A stretch of DNA of 64,000 bases from Malus domestica (GCF_042453785.1 NC_091670.1:38513501-38577500), one strand, 5' to 3'; shown: positions 28,451-41,235, numbered from the stretch's first letter. Numbers and translations are program-made. The notes: a model not told the origin generated them from the sequence alone.

Positions 28451-29140
28451 AAAATATATGTTTTTTTTTAAATCACATCCGAGATTTTTTTTATCCATAA
28501 AGTATAACCAATCATAAATACGACATAGTGGCATAAGTTTGAGATGATGTTTATTGTTAAAGGTTGCTAGAAGCTAAAGAATGTGTCGCCGCAACATGTT
28601 GAATGCAACAATTCGATATCTAAAACGGAAGGGACACTAACTTTTGGTTGACTTTAGATTTGTTTCTGACTTTTGATTTTGTGGGAGGGAGAGTGATGCA
28701 TTTCCTCTTTCGTACCAACCATAGTTAGAATATAACTCTCAAACAATATATATATAGACACACACATATAAGGACAGATTCGTGACATTATATTTTTTTT
28801 TTTTTACACATGTTTTTGTGCAGTTTACTTGTAATATATTTTAACAATCTGAATCGTATCTTTTAGACCATAATTCATTGATTATCCTTTCAAAAGATTA
28901 GACAAATCCAAAACAATTAAGATATTTATTTGTAGAGAACAAAATGGAAGAACATGATCCTACAAAGAAACCTGAAACTCTTAATTCAACGGTCATATGG
29001 TTTTAGATTTTATTAATCTTTGGTAGATATAATATTTGAGAAAAAATTTAAAAGATAAATGGTTTGAATCGTTAAAATTGTGTAGAAGAACGTTTATAAA
29101 AAATTGTGTAAAGAAAAACTGGTACCCTACGAATCAGTCC
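28451..29140. other. Intergenic region, no supported gene
   Basis: AT-rich; I see no gene or element with definable ends. Confidence 0.5.
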
Positions 29141-29145
29141 CATAT

Positions 29146-29374
29146 ATGAATGAGGATCCTTTACAGATTCTCTTTGTGAGGATCCCGGGAATCCTTCAAT
29201 CGTATCCGTTTATCGTATATCGTGTGATCAGTTTTTGTTAGGTACTGTTTATATTCAATTTTAAATTTAAAAAAATTATAATAATTTTTTACTGCACGAT
29301 ATACGATGAACGAATACTATTGAAGAATCTCTGGAATCCTCACAAAAAGAATCTGGAGAGGATACTCATTCTCC
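29146..29374. mobile_element. Foldback MITE
   Basis: Arms of about 80 bases are inverted copies. The left reads GAATGAGGATCC, then CAGATTCTCTTTGTGAGGAT, and CGTATATCGTG; the right is its imperfect complement. The central spacer is about 60 bases. Non-coding; the target duplication is unclear. Confidence 0.75.
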
Positions 29375-29932
29375 ATATGTATCTCGAAATAGTTTTAGTT
29401 ACTGTACGTATGTTGATGAAATTTGAGAAATAATCGTATTTAACCGTTTGGGTGAACGCTTTTAACAAGAAACTATGGAAGTGGACCTGGACCCTGTCTA
29501 ATCTCAAGGATTTAGCTAATTAAATCTGCATATTAAAAGAAGAAATCTAGCATTTCTTCATCAAGCGGGTCACATCAGTCTGATCACATATAATTAAACT
29601 AATAATTAATGGTCAAGACTGAAGCTGCAGCCTGCTGCAGGCCTTCTCTGTAATTATCGATAGGGTGCAAGTTAAAGTCGGTAACGTCGACATTTACAAT
29701 AGTTGGATAATTGTATTGCATGGAAGCTTCTATTGATGAATTTGATTTGTACGGCCATGCACATTGCACATGTGTGATAATATGCAACCTTTGGCAGTGT
29801 AAAGTTGGATCGGATTATATAAGATCTAATTTTATATCAAAGAGGAAGAAATGAGAATTCCTCTTATGTATAACGTCAATTCAGAAGTTGAGTTTGATCT
29901 TTACGCTCTTTTCTTTTTTTAGTTACAAAAAA

Positions 29933-30090
29933 AAGAAAACTAATGAAAATTACTTGAAAACTTTGAGTTTTAATGATAAGGACAAAATAAAGGGTAAAGT
30001 GAATAGTACCAGATTTGACTTTTTAGTGTAAAAATGTGGTTTTTCGTTAAAGTGAACAGTACCGTGGGCTTTTCGTTAAAACTCCCTACA
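29933..30090 (+). mobile_element. Short interspersed element of unknown class (copy 1)
   Basis: This segment has AACTAATGAAAATTACTTGA, AAACTTTGAGTTTTAATGAT, AGTGAATAGTACC and TTTTTCGTTAAAGTGAACAG, and ends CTTTTCGTTAAAACTCC. The first and last 16 bases are imperfect inverted repeats. Further copies lie at 40697-40862 (reverse) and 61480-61640. It looks like a MITE; the superfamily is unknown to me. Confidence 0.7.
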
Positions 30091-30672
30091 AAAAATGAAT
30101 TTTAACACTAGATTTATAATCTATTTTTATCAATCACCCTACAAGTTACCCTCATCAATAGACTAACCTTAGTGGTTTATATATGCTCGTTTATTTATCA
30201 TATATGCATGTCGTAATTTATATGTTCAAAGTGTATATTATGAAAGACGTACTAAATAACTTAATTAAGCGTTAGATACGTTATTATGAACAATAATAAT
30301 AATAATAATCTAATGAAAACAAATCTTATATAAATTGAACAAAGCAATCTCCTAACGTATAATGGAGTGTATGTGTTGAGACTCATTGCAAGTTGCCTGC
30401 TAGTTCGTACCATATAATGCTTGGTTGTTAGTTAGAGATGTCACCACCAAGTACCAACCTATCAGCTAAGGACCAAGCGGAACTGATAAAGCACCTCTAC
30501 ACACTACATAAATCAAAGATAACCTCTGGACCATAATACCCCCACACTAGTTACAACCACCTCCATCTCCGCCTGCAATCCCCATTAAAGGAAAATTTAG
30601 GGTTTGTGGACAAGCTCTGGGCCAAAATACCCTAACCTAGCCAGTTCGGTAGCTTCGCCAAAACTAGTACTG

Positions 30673-30950
30673 ATATATATATATATATATATATATACAG
30701 CCAAATCAACATCAGTACCCACACCTTCTGATTTTTATGGCTCTTGTTTTATGTGTGTTCTCTTCAAGGTGTTTTGAGTGTTGATTAGGTAGAGCTGGCA
30801 AGATGAACTCAACCCATTAATTAACACTATATATATATATATATACATACAGCCAAATCAACATCAGTGGCTCTTGTTTCATGTGTGTTATCTTCAAGGT
30901 GTTTTGAGTGTTGATTAGGTAGAGCTGGAAAGATGAACTCAACCCGTTAA
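30673..30950 (+). repeat. Tandem duplication of about 120-155 bases
   Basis: Two units each begin with an (AT)n run, then CAGCCAAATCAACATCAGT, and end AGAGCTGG.AAGATGAACTC. The second lacks about 20 bases after CATCAGT. Confidence 0.9.
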
Positions 30951-30990
30951 CACGATTCAATTCATTCATAAATTTTTAACTATCGGGTGA

Positions 30991-31955
30991 CAGGGCCGGC
31001 CCAGGCCAAGTACGAGCTGGGCAACCGTCCGAGGCTCAAAAAAAGGGGCACCAAAATTATCGAAGTGGTATATTTATATATGTTTTTATAAGAGTATAGA
31101 TTTTTTAAATTTGGTTAAATGACAAAGAAATTTAAGTAGAACTGGTGAGTTTTGTTATTTGAAATTAATGAGGAGACCTTGGGTTCAAAACTTCATTTGT
31201 GTTTATTTACTTTCCAATTTTTATAAATTTCTTTTCATAAGAGTATAAATTTATAAAATTTGGCTAAATAATTAAAATATTTGTCTATAAGCGGTGGTTT
31301 AATTTGTTTAAAATTAATAATGAGGTCTTGGGTTTGAAACACTACGTGTGTTTTTTAACTTCTAACTTTTACAAATTCTTTTCATAAGAGTTTAAATTTA
31401 TAAAATTTGGCTAAATGGTCAAGAGGTTTAATCAAAATCAATGGTTTTTGTTTTTTAAAATTAATGAAAGGTCCAAAGTTCGAAATGCTATGTGCATGTT
31501 TATTCTTTTCAATTTTTACTCATCATTTATCTACTTGTAATCCCAGGTTTCTTTGTTCCCTTCTCTTGTTTTTTAATTTCTAACTTTTACAAATTCTTTT
31601 CATAAGAGTTTAAATTTATAAAATTTGGCTAAATGGTCAAGAGGTTTAATCAAAAGCAATGGTTTTTTTTTTTTTAATTAACGAAAGGTCCAGAGTTCGA
31701 AATGCTATGTGCATGTTTATTCTTTTCAATTTTTACTCATTATCTATCTACTTGTAATCCCAAGTTTTTTTGTTCCCTTCTCTTAATAAAATTAATTTGT
31801 TTTTCTGTGTTTCTAAATTATTGAGTTTGAAATGGTTTTCTAAGTATAATTTTATCGAAGTCTTACTTGTGAAAACAAACAGTTTTCTTATATGAAGTTA
31901 GGGCACATTTTTTAGGCGTCGTCCCGGGCCTAAAAATATCTCACGACCGGCCTTG
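30991..31955. mobile_element. hAT-like non-autonomous DNA transposon
   Basis: The left end CAGGGCCGGCCC and the inverted right end CAAGGCCGGTCG fit the CAGGGCCGG-type ends of plant hAT elements. An 8-base target duplication matches at 7 of 8 positions (TCGGGTGA at 30983-30990, ACGGGTGA at 31956-31963). The interior is made of imperfect repeats of a block with TAAATTTATAAAATTTGGCT and GAAATGCTATGTGCATG; the last two copies (about 31380-31570 and 31590-31785) are nearly identical. No transposase. Confidence 0.82.
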
Positions 31956-32115
31956 ACGGGTGAAGGCTTAATTGTTTGAATTAATAATGGATGAACCCAT
32001 TAGATAAGGAATGATTTTGAGTGAGCCCAGAAAACCCACAATCACCCATTAATTTCAAAGGCTACATCTTTTTTGAACTATAGCTCGATTGTAGAGCCAA
32101 CACTGTCCTTCTCGT

Positions 32116-32316
32116 GGGATTTGGATCCTCTCCTGAGCTAATGGAGAGGATCCTCCTGACCAATCATCTTGGGCCGTTGGATTTTTATCCAACGGCTACA
32201 AACAAGGAAGTCCCTATAAAGTTTTAATAATTATAGCCGTTGGATAAAAATCCAACAGCCCAAGATGATTGGTCAGGAGGATCCTCTCCATTAGCTCAGG
32301 AGAGGATCCAAATCCC
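32116..32316. mobile_element. Foldback MITE with almost perfect 80-base arms
   Basis: The left end GGGATTTGGATCCTCTCC and the inverted right end are the same. The arms run through AGGATCCTCCTGACCAATCA, then the Pfam-free word GCCGTTGGATTTTTATCCAA, with only about one mismatch, around a loop of about 35 bases. The flanks TTCTCGT and TTCTTGT (6 of 7 identical) may be the target duplication. The low divergence suggests recent movement. Confidence 0.85.
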
Positions 32317-33171
32317 TTCTTGTGGATCCAAATGCACTAAACGAACCAGAATTGAAACCCTAATTCACAATTAACATAAAAGTATAAAATAAAAAAAAAA
32401 AATTGCTCTGATTTTTGGAAAATTTGGTTCTAATCTAGTTCAAGCGCGGAAAAAAGAAAGAAAAAAAATGATTTAAATTTGGTTCTAACCTAAACCAACT
32501 GAACCTAATCATTTGCCAGCTCTACGATTAGGGTTTTGTGTTTGAGTTTTTGGGGCTTTGAAAATGGATTGCTGCTTGGGAGTTTTGCAATTTAGGGTTT
32601 TGTTTTTGGGTTTGGCTGCTACGGTAGTCTCGCATTTGTGCATTTGTGGTTTCAGCCAGCGGTCCGATAGTTTCTGTCTATTAATGAAGTTGCCGTTTTA
32701 GAACCAAAAAATACCAACTGCAATTAGGCCTTCTTTTCTTGGAAAGGCCCAAGAGCTTATAAGCCTCCTTTTGCCTAAACTTATAGAATAAATCCCACTG
32801 CCTAATCAACAATGGTTTTGAATCTTTTGATCCATTAGTATAGATGTGGAAGCTAGTTCTCTTGCATCAAAACTCCTTGTGAGTAAAGAACTTAGAATAC
32901 AAGAAATTTGAAGTGTCACTGGTGGCATATATTCTTCCCACACGCATAAAAGTGATTTGAAATCAATGAAGTGATTAAAATTGGGCAACGAAGTTTCAAT
33001 GTTTTTGGGCAACGCAACAAAGTTCCAATGTTTGGTCTCCTTTCGAGATACGACATTAATTTCAATCCTTTTTTCAGATGTTGAAAGTGGAAGTGACACC
33101 AAATACATTAATATTACATACGCATCAATTAATATCTTCACTACATTGATAAGAAGATTCAACACTACTAA
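32317..33171. other. Intergenic region downstream of the HLH/ACT-like gene
   Basis: This holds the probable 3' region of the minus-strand gene next to it. A 46-codon open frame near 32564-32704 (plus) begins with a hydrophobic stretch but has no recognised relatives, and I do not call it. Confidence 0.45.
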
Positions 33172-33564
33172 TTAAGAGTTATTAACCTGGGGAACTACAA
33201 TGCATTCACGCGTCTCCTTTCCATCTTGATTAATCTTGGTGGCCCTTAGTATTGCTTGTGTTACGACTCTCACATCCATCTGGTCTTTGTTTTCGCCATC
33301 ATCTACAGCTGCAATGGCTTCCATGGAAAAATAATTGTTGCATGAAACTCTAGCCTGCGCAACATTAAGACCCATTTCTTCAAATGCCTCCAAAACCGAA
33401 ACCAGAGTGTCCTTCGCTTTCTCGCACTTCACTCTCACAAGAAACCCTTCCTTAATCTTCTCTACCTTCACTTCCTGCTCATCCATGCACATATAAATAT
33501 CCACCAAATGTGTGTGTGTGTATATATATATACATGTATGTATATCGTGTGTGTGTGTGTGTGT

Positions 33565-33617
<53 letters not shown>

Positions 33618-33985
33618 TGGGGACTTGAAGATGTTTGATTAGGTTTATGTAATCTGTTTTGATAGCCATGAGATGCAAGTACTCTATTTGGACTGCTTCA
33701 AGCTTGAGTTTCAGCATATAAATGTGGAGTAGAGCATCCATGATAATGGAGCTCCTCTTGACCTTTAAACATAAAACATCCAACAAAAATACACAATGTT
33801 TAATAGGTTAGCTAGCGAGTAGTAGCATAAGAAAGTAAACCCTAATAGCTAGCCGTAAGAGATTAAAAGAACAGAGTATATGAAAACTTTTGTATTACGG
33901 ATTTTGTCTTGGTAAGGCTCCTTAGAATTTGAAGCTTTCGGCGCAATGCTGCTCTCTTCCACATCCCGGAGACTATAGCTCTCAT
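33172..33985 (-). CDS. HLH/ACT-like plant regulatory protein, three exons
   Basis: Complement(join(33172..33474,33616..33762,33899..33985)), 178 residues. Exon 1 begins MRAIVSGMWKRAALRRKLQI; an upstream in-frame TAG fixes the start. Residues 8-75 form a helix-loop-helix-like region (AALRRKLQILRSLTKTKS, then IIMDALLHIYMLKLKLEAV) without an obvious DNA-binding basic region. Residues 79-150 have the strand-helix pattern of the ACT-like domain found in plant bHLH proteins (EVKVEKIKEGFLVRVKC, LEAFEEMGLNV, FSMEAIAAVDD). Function is probably dimerisation-based regulation, by inference. A TATAAAAG box lies 96 bases upstream of the ATG. The last codons (after VVPQ, before GTTAAT) may be a donor to a further exon, so the C-terminus is uncertain. 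Confidence 0.75.
33475..33615 (-). repeat. Compound microsatellite forming intron 2 of the HLH/ACT-like gene
   Basis: On the minus strand the intron begins GTCTCTCTCTC (about 20 CT units), then GTGTG/CACAC and TATA runs, and ends TGAGCAG. It is 141 bases, a multiple of three, and has no stop codon. Retention would insert 47 residues of Ser-Leu and Thr-His repeats. The CT run begins at the third base of the donor site. Confidence 0.85.
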
Positions 33986-34080
33986 CAGCTATGTTTCTTT
34001 GTTTTGCCTGTTTCTCTCCGTGTCTTTTACTAGCTAGTATTCATATTTGATGAGTTAATTTTGTAGCATGCATGGGATGG

Positions 34081-34088
34081 CTTTTATA
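34081..34088 (-). promoter_or_regulatory. TATA box of the HLH/ACT-like gene
   Basis: TATAAAAG on the minus strand, 96 bases upstream of the proposed ATG at 33985; a normal distance for a short 5' UTR. Confidence 0.65.
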
Positions 34089-34089
34089 G

Positions 34090-35841
34090 CTGCCAAGAGC
34101 AAGGAGAGCACTTTAATTGATTAGTGGGTGTGTCTTGGAATTTTGAATTTCCAAACTATTCTCCTCTTGTTTTTATCTGAATAGGCAAAAGTACTGCAAA
34201 TCTGTATGTCCATCAGAAGTTCTTAAAATGAATCAAATGGCATACCATTCGTTTTTTTACCGACATTAAATTATTCTACACTAAGTTTATCTAAGTTGCG
34301 ACAATAGAGATGTGAACTTGATGTACAGGAGGAAGCACAATATTACCCTAGCCAACTTAACCAAGCATAAATCTACAAATCAAATGGTATATAGTTATAT
34401 AAGACACCAAATTAAGTCCAAATCCAATGAAAAAGGTAAAAGTTCTTTTTTTCCTTTTATTATTGATATAAAATAAATATAATATTACTAAGTATTGTAA
34501 ATATACAAAATCAATAGAGTGAATTCATTCTAGTCTTACATGAATGTCATCGACACTTGGGAGTTGTCACCCATTAATATTGTGTTAAACAGTCATGTTA
34601 GGCATGCTTTTTGACTTGACTTCTTAACACAATATTAATGGGTTGCTGGGATATTGGCGTTGTTGAGTATAGGAATTTCTTGTCTATATTGATAAACGAT
34701 CAACGACCTATAAAGGACTCTAGTAATTCAATTTTCAATTTATGTTCAAGAAAAATGGATCTAACTTATTTCTTTGCTTTAGGTATTTGTAATTTAGCAT
34801 CTCAAATATTGAAAATCAGTACTATCTAAATGGGATAGGGTTGGGATCTAGTAATTGGTACATGCCAAGACATGAAGATTAAGACAACTTCTTCACTATT
34901 ATTAAGATTGAAAGAGTTAAGAGGACCATAGAAAGCAGGTGGGGACTAAGCTAGCTAAGTTCAAGCTAAATAGCGATTTTAAGCCAAAAACACAAGAAGG
35001 AACGGGATTATGTACTTTTCCAGTTGGGAAATTTGCATTGGGATAGCTAGGTTTATGGAAAATGAGTCGGCAGAGATGGGGTTTGATCTGTCAGAACAAA
35101 GACACATGTGAGTACATCACAGACACTGAGCCAGTCAATAATCTGGAGGAAGAGGCATAAGACATGCATTAACGGTACTACGAATTCACGGGCCTCTCGT
35201 CTGGTATCGATTTGTCTCCCCTTGCCCTAATGTATTATACCACACTGTATGGCCATACCCTTAAAGCATATATTATTAGTGCTGGCAGATGCAGCTGGTT
35301 GGCTTTATTGCTTTACTACTGGCCGTAGCTCACATGCTCTGATACTACACATTCTGTTTTATTCCTTATCGTTCTTTCCCTTTAATAGGGGTCACCGAAT
35401 TCCCTTCACAAATTAATGTAACTAGCTACTCAATCTAAACATGTGGGATACCTGCATTTTAGAGTACATATGAGCTAAGTTGTAAACTCAAATATTTGAA
35501 ATTTGAAACCTCAAATGCTAGAATGCTCAAATTTATCAATACGTGTTGGTTTGCATTTGATTGTAAGTATTAAAATATGGGTAATGCTAGGAAGACTAAA
35601 TTTCTAAATTAAATTTTGTAAACTAAATGATGTGGTTGTTGACGATTGGATTATTACTTAAGTGTTATTAATGTATAGGCAATCACTAACATTAAAATCT
35701 TAAGCTATCATAAAATGGCAAACAATGTATATCAAAATTACTTATGCATCCTACAACGTTTTAAGTTTAGTGCAAATTAATATAGAATTAAGAAACAAAA
35801 ATAATTAAACTTAGGATTACTTACAAAGAAAGCTCTGATAT
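34090..35841. other. Intergenic region, no supported gene
   Basis: Upstream of the HLH/ACT-like gene. A pair of inverted words (AACACAATATTAATGGGT and its complement) near 34570-34645 could form a short stem. No coding sequence is recognised. Confidence 0.45.
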
Positions 35842-36186
35842 CAATGGCGGATCCAAGAAATAATATTAGGGGGGTCAATAACAATAGCGCGCGCAATGCT
35901 TAAATTTTTTTATACCAAAAATAGCATGCATATCGTCATTTCATCGAGTCTTGGTAGACCTAAAATCATTTGAAAATGCATACTACAGACATGTTAATGT
36001 ATGCAAGGGGCAGCACCCAAGGTATTCATGGACATTCATCGGGTTTTGGTAGGCTTGAAGTCGGTTGGAAGGCAAGTATGAACTCAACTCTAATCTTCAA
36101 AAGGATAACACTCAAGGTATCCATAGACATTCACCGAAGTTCGAGGGGTCAGCTGACCCCCCTTGCCCCTTAATGGATCCGCCAGT
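35842..36186. mobile_element. MITE with GGCGGATCCA ends, hAT-like
   Basis: The left end CAATGGCGGATCCAAGAA and the inverted right end ACTGGCGGATCCATTAAGG share a 10-base core. GGGGGTC and its complement lie just inside both ends. No protein; about 345 bases. The target duplication is unclear. Confidence 0.6.
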
Positions 36187-36392
36187 ATCATATCAATTAC
36201 ACAACCACTAGCCCCAAAATTCAATCTATCAGAAGAATAACAAAATATATAACAAGGTTACAAATTCAAATTAACGAATTAGTATAATATAGTAACGATA
36301 TTGTATGTAACGAATCAATATCTAGAAAGATGTTAGCTAGTTGCAAACAGTGGACGGTTAGCTCATTCTTGCATGCTAGTAAATTCCAGCAT

Positions 36393-36519
36393 GGGGTGTG
36401 ATATCCACACATTCCTTTTTACTTCTCCCACACCTTTTTGATTTTCGGTCGTCGGATCGGATGGATTGAAGAAGATCAACGGATAGAAATTAACAAGGGA
36501 TGTGTGGATAGCACACCCC
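36393..36519. mobile_element. Mutator-type MITE with a perfect 9-base target duplication
   Basis: The ends GGGGTGTGATATCCACACAT and the inverted copy GGGGTGTGCTATCCACACAT differ at one base. TTCCAGCAT is repeated exactly on both sides (36384-36392 and 36520-36528). A 9-base duplication is the hallmark of Mutator-like elements. Only 127 bases and non-coding. Confidence 0.93.
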
Positions 36520-36529
36520 TTCCAGCATA

Positions 36530-39500
36530 TAGCTAGCCCTGTCCCTTGCCTGTACCGTGAAAAGACATGTCCATCGACTTCTCAATTATCTCTCTCATTA
36601 TTCTTCATGTTGTAGAGGCATATATATGTCTACAACAACACATAAGCACAAAACAAAAAGGCAAAAACACAATTTGGATTTTAGCATGCAGTTGCATAAA
36701 AATATTACACCAAATCCACTCCCAATGTATGCGTTGCTATTGGCTGCTATCTGTATTTTGTTTCTTGTATGAGCTACCAGAGAGTCACAGAGCTAGTGTT
36801 ACCCTGCTTTTTAGAAGACGGATCACCAAGAGGTCCTTATCTGTCTCCTTATTTTTGTTCTTCCCATTTCTCTTTGTCCATTTGTGTTTGACATATCTCT
36901 CTCAAGTTCTCACGCTGTACGGGGAAGGAGGCTCAATGCATGGCTTATCTGATCTCATGCATCTTTTCGATTTCTAGGCTTGCTTGTGAAACTTTTTTGC
37001 ACTTTATCTCTTCGTCCATGGAATCCGCCACATATGGGCAAAAGCGCAATCCAATTTTTGAAAAGTAGCCAAGACTAGGTGGTTTATATGATACTAAGGT
37101 TTGTTTATCAATAATCATGTCACAAACATGATCTTATTTGGTGTTTATTTCTTAAAAAATAAGGATAATACTCATTATTTAATTGTATGGATGTGAATCA
37201 AATATTGATTGTCCCCGGAATAAAGATAGCTTATTAATTTGACGGGAGTTTGCATGTACTAGAGAATAATTTACCAGAACTCCTTTTTCATTGACTAAAA
37301 TTCCACACACACGATTAAGGGTCGATTTTTTACTCCACCAACATGTGTATCTAATCATTCATACCATAGATTACCATGGCAACTACACAAAAAGAGTTCA
37401 TCTATACTATATGACATGTTTTATTAATATGCTTATTATTAGCAATGTCTCATATAACTCTACATAAATCTCACTTTACCCCTTACACATTATTGTGCTT
37501 CACTGCACTATTATTTTGTTTCTCACTTATCCCATTTTGTCAAGGTTGAAGAAGCATTATTTTTGCTGACATAGCATGGTCTCTTGGTTGTTTCAACAGT
37601 GAACTTGTGATGCCCTAACTTCTCACTGGGTTCCAACCATCAAAACAGAAAAAGACGTTTTTCTGACTATCTTAAATTATTATGTTTGAAAATTTTGTGT
37701 TATATTGTTTATGTTCAATATTCTATCATGAAATGTGCGGCCAAATTGCAAATTTCTGTTACAAGATTGGACAAACATATTATAGTAAATAGCTCGAAAC
37801 TGCTTAAGCTCTGTATCAAGCTTGAATTTTTTTTAAACTTGATTGAACTCGGCTGGTAGAAGAAGCAAACAAAACTTAGTTTGAGCTCATAATTAATTAA
37901 ACAGAGCACACTTGAGGATATTGATATTCAGTTTGACTCAACGCATGCCCTAATGTGTTGCAATTGGGCTGAGCCTCAATTTAATTGATTTATTCATATT
38001 TGGTCTTTTGTGGAGATGTTAACTTGAGATTGGATACAATTCAACTTAATGTATCACAAGTCCTTTAGGACTCGTTTGGTGGGTTGAATGAGATTACACT
38101 GGCAATGACATGTAAGACATAAATTGTAACATATATATAAAGATAGGTTATATAGCTCACTCTATTGTGGATCTATAACCCATCATGTCTAATCACGTCA
38201 TCTCACATTTTGACACAACAAACAAAGATTGGACTCAAATCTATTTTAATTGATCATAACATATCCCACCCAACCCATCAAACGGGCCTTAAAGTCCATG
38301 CCTCAAAATCATGGGCCTACATATATAAGGTCCATGCCTCGAGGGCCAACATATATAAAGTACGGAGGGAAGGTCCATATTTGAAATTGGATGTTTTTTA
38401 AATTAGAATTAGAATTAGAAATTTGATGAATATTTTAACCAATTTTATTTGAATCCATATAATTTCACTCTAAACGCAACTTAATCTTTAAATGAGAATT
38501 GTCTTTATTATCTTATTGTATAATTACCATCAAATGCACAATAAAATTAGTAAAAAAAACCAAAATTTATCAATAAATACACTCCCAATAATCAAATCCT
38601 AACCATCATGCAATCTTTCTCTAATGTTCTATTCGGTACATTAAGACACTCAACAAGTTCTATTTTATGGATTGATGTTGATTTTGATATTTTGGATCCT
38701 CCAACTAAGGTATGAATCGAGTTATGCAAATTTTTTTGTTTGTTTCTTTTTAGTTTCAGAGTTCGAGAGACAACCAAGTTGACCTGATCAATCTTCTCAT
38801 TCCATAGCCTTGAATTTATTGCACCCTAACTTGATCATAAAATCATCAAAAAGTGGGCAATAAAGGTGTTATCAAACTTTTCCAACATGGTAATCGCCCA
38901 CTCCTTTATGGAATTTAGCCTCCAAAGATCAAGTTTTTACAACATGGTAGGATGGTTTTATGCCATCCTCCTGCTAACCCTAAACGATAAATTAATTCTC
39001 ACCCATCCTTATTAATTTCGATTTCAATTTCTATTAAATCATGAGAAATTGAAAGGAAAAATGACGGCCCTGTTGGAGGGAGAGAATGTTGGACAAGAGA
39101 ACATATGCTTTAATTTTGAGTTTATTTTTTAAATTGATGTAAAAACAAATTTACATATTGAATTAGGTTTGTGATGGTAATTTAGGTAGTAAATTAATAT
39201 TTAAAGAGATATTGATAGTTTAATTAGAAATAAGATAAGTGTACAGAATAAATTAGGTGTAAAATGAAGTTATATAGGTTCAAATAAAATTTTTCTTCTA
39301 CTATTCGACAAAAATGGCATGTATGTTGAGATAATGGCATGCAGAAAGAACAATTGTAAATGGCAGTCTCGAACTTCCGCATACATTGGGACGTGAGAGT
39401 GGAAAAAGAAAAAAGAGTATATATGAGAACACACATATATCATATATGCTTCAGCATCTTCCATCATAATTCTGACATGAACTTAACATATTGGAGGTCC

Positions 39501-39900
39501 AATTCATATTCAGCATTTGGTGTAAACGTTACACAAGGACAGCCTCTAATTTTCGCCTCGTAGTGTTGGTTTAAGGATATACTTCAGTTCTAGAGCATAT
39601 GCTGCAGCCTCATAAGTCACTCAAGCTTATGTGTTCCAGCAGAAGGTTTGTGCAGAAATTTTGCACTAACTTAGATCCAATAACCAAGCTTGTGTGTTCC
39701 AGCTGATGAACATATTCATCGTTCTTTTTAATTTTCTTTGGTAGAACCGTAGAAGCCTATCAGAAGTTTCATTATTATACCCTTTAAAATTTAGTCAATA
39801 TGTTTGAGTTTAGTTCTTCAGGAAGGTGCAGTTGTATACTTTGCTACATTATAAAGGCTAAGGTTATGGAATTTTTGATATATTAATACTTGCATTCCCC
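36530..39900. other. Intergenic region, no supported gene
   Basis: I looked for genes on both strands and found none. Open frames of 60-136 codons (for example 36567-36977) lack any recognisable domain, and their codons are AT-driven. Confidence 0.5.
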
Positions 39901-39905
39901 ATTTT

Positions 39906-40225
39906 GGGGATGGTCTCATCCCCCCACTTGCAAACATATATTCACTGTAAAAATTTCAATGTCTTAATTTTTTTATAGTTAAGTTCAATGTCTTAATCTT
40001 CATTTGAGATATATTCCTACAAAAAATCATTCGAATCGGAAATCGTTTAGTCATTCAAATCAAATGTATCAAATAATGAACAGTATTTAAATGACTAAAC
40101 GATATCTGATTCGAATAAATTTTTGTAGGAATGATCTTCAAATCAAGATTAAGACATTGAATAGTTCCTATTATGAAATTTCTATGGTGATAACGTTATT
40201 TGCAAGTGGGGAGAGCTCATCCTTA
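39906..40225. mobile_element. Foldback MITE (copy 1)
   Basis: The left part (CCCCCACTTGCAAACATATA, then ATGTCTTAATCTTCATTTGA and GAATCGGAAATCGTTTAGTC) is mirrored by the right part (GACTAAACGATATCTGATTC, CAAATCAAGATTAAGACATT, TTTGCAAGTGGGGAGAGC). A related element begins at 63747 and runs off the window. Confidence 0.75.
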
Positions 40226-40696
40226 AGAGGGGAATTAATGTAATTATTATCCCTCTAAGTTAGAGATATATAGGAATTTACAAGTAATTAAAATACAATA
40301 GGCAAAACCTAGCTAAGTACAGTGGGACTGCTATATATAATAAGAAATAAATAAAATCCCCTAAAATAGGGTAACTGATCCTGCCAACATAGTCCTCTAG
40401 AAATATATATAATGAAAAAAGAAAATTAAATGAATCCGTATGTTCGAATGCATATATGCACCACATGAGTACCCTCCAGTTTTTGCTCAACGATCAGATT
40501 TTGTTAGGTCCATTTGGCTGGTCCTGCAAGCAATGAAGGTGACATTACAAGACTACAAGTAGAAGAAAAAGATATATTGAGAACATGCTCTGAATCTTCC
40601 TTCTCATAAACATTCTTTTTCCCGATTTTCAACTCTGACCTTTTAATGTTCCACGTCCTAGCAAGCTTGTAAAACGACTTGTTGATACTACGGTGA

Positions 40697-40862
40697 CAAA
40701 TTTATTGGAAGTTTTAACGAAAAGTTCACGGTACTGTTCACTTTAACGAAAAACCACATTTTTACACTAAAAAGTCAAACCTAGTACAATTTACTTTACC
40801 CTTTATTTTGTCCTTATCGTTAAAACTTAAAGTTTTCAAGCCATTTTCATTAGTTTTCCTTA
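40697..40862 (-). mobile_element. Short interspersed element of unknown class (copy 2)
   Basis: Reverse complement of the family at 29933-30090, sharing TAACGAAAAACCACATTTTT, CTTTACCCTTTATTTTGTCC and TTTTCATTAGTTTTCC. Confidence 0.75.
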
Positions 40863-41213
40863 ATTTATTAGAGGATGTATCATTAAGTATAAGAACCCTA
40901 GATAAAAAGCATTAGACTATTAAAATCTCATGTATGACACTGAATATTAGTACTGTGAAGTTGAATCATCAGAGTTTTTTTTTCTCTTCTAGTGCAGCAA
41001 CATATTACTTAATCCACTTAACATCACGATTCAATTCAGAATAATCAGCTTCATGAAGTCTTTACAGCAAGTAACCGAAAAAAAGAGAGTAGTAATCTGT
41101 GCAGATAAGGTTTTCCTACCATGTAAAAGTCGGAGCAATTTCTGGATAATTAAAGTCATTGAAGCTTGTACTTTTCAACAAACAAATAAAAGAATAGTTT
41201 TTTAGGATCCCTG

Positions 41214-41221
41214 GCATATGC
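41214..41221 (+). promoter_or_regulatory. P1BS-like PHR1 site upstream of MIR399 hairpin 1
   Basis: GCATATGC fits GNATATNC, the palindromic site of the phosphate-starvation factor PHR1. It lies 15 bases before a TATAAATA box and 64 bases before the hairpin. One match to a short motif can be chance; its position next to a MIR399 locus makes it credible. Confidence 0.55.
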
Positions 41222-41235
41222 TCTCTCTCGGTTGC

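Noticed and set aside
33490..33615. Ser-Leu/Thr-His repeat protein segment
   Set aside because: It is a microsatellite with splice sites at both ends; the flanking exons join in frame and give the expected HLH/ACT-like order.
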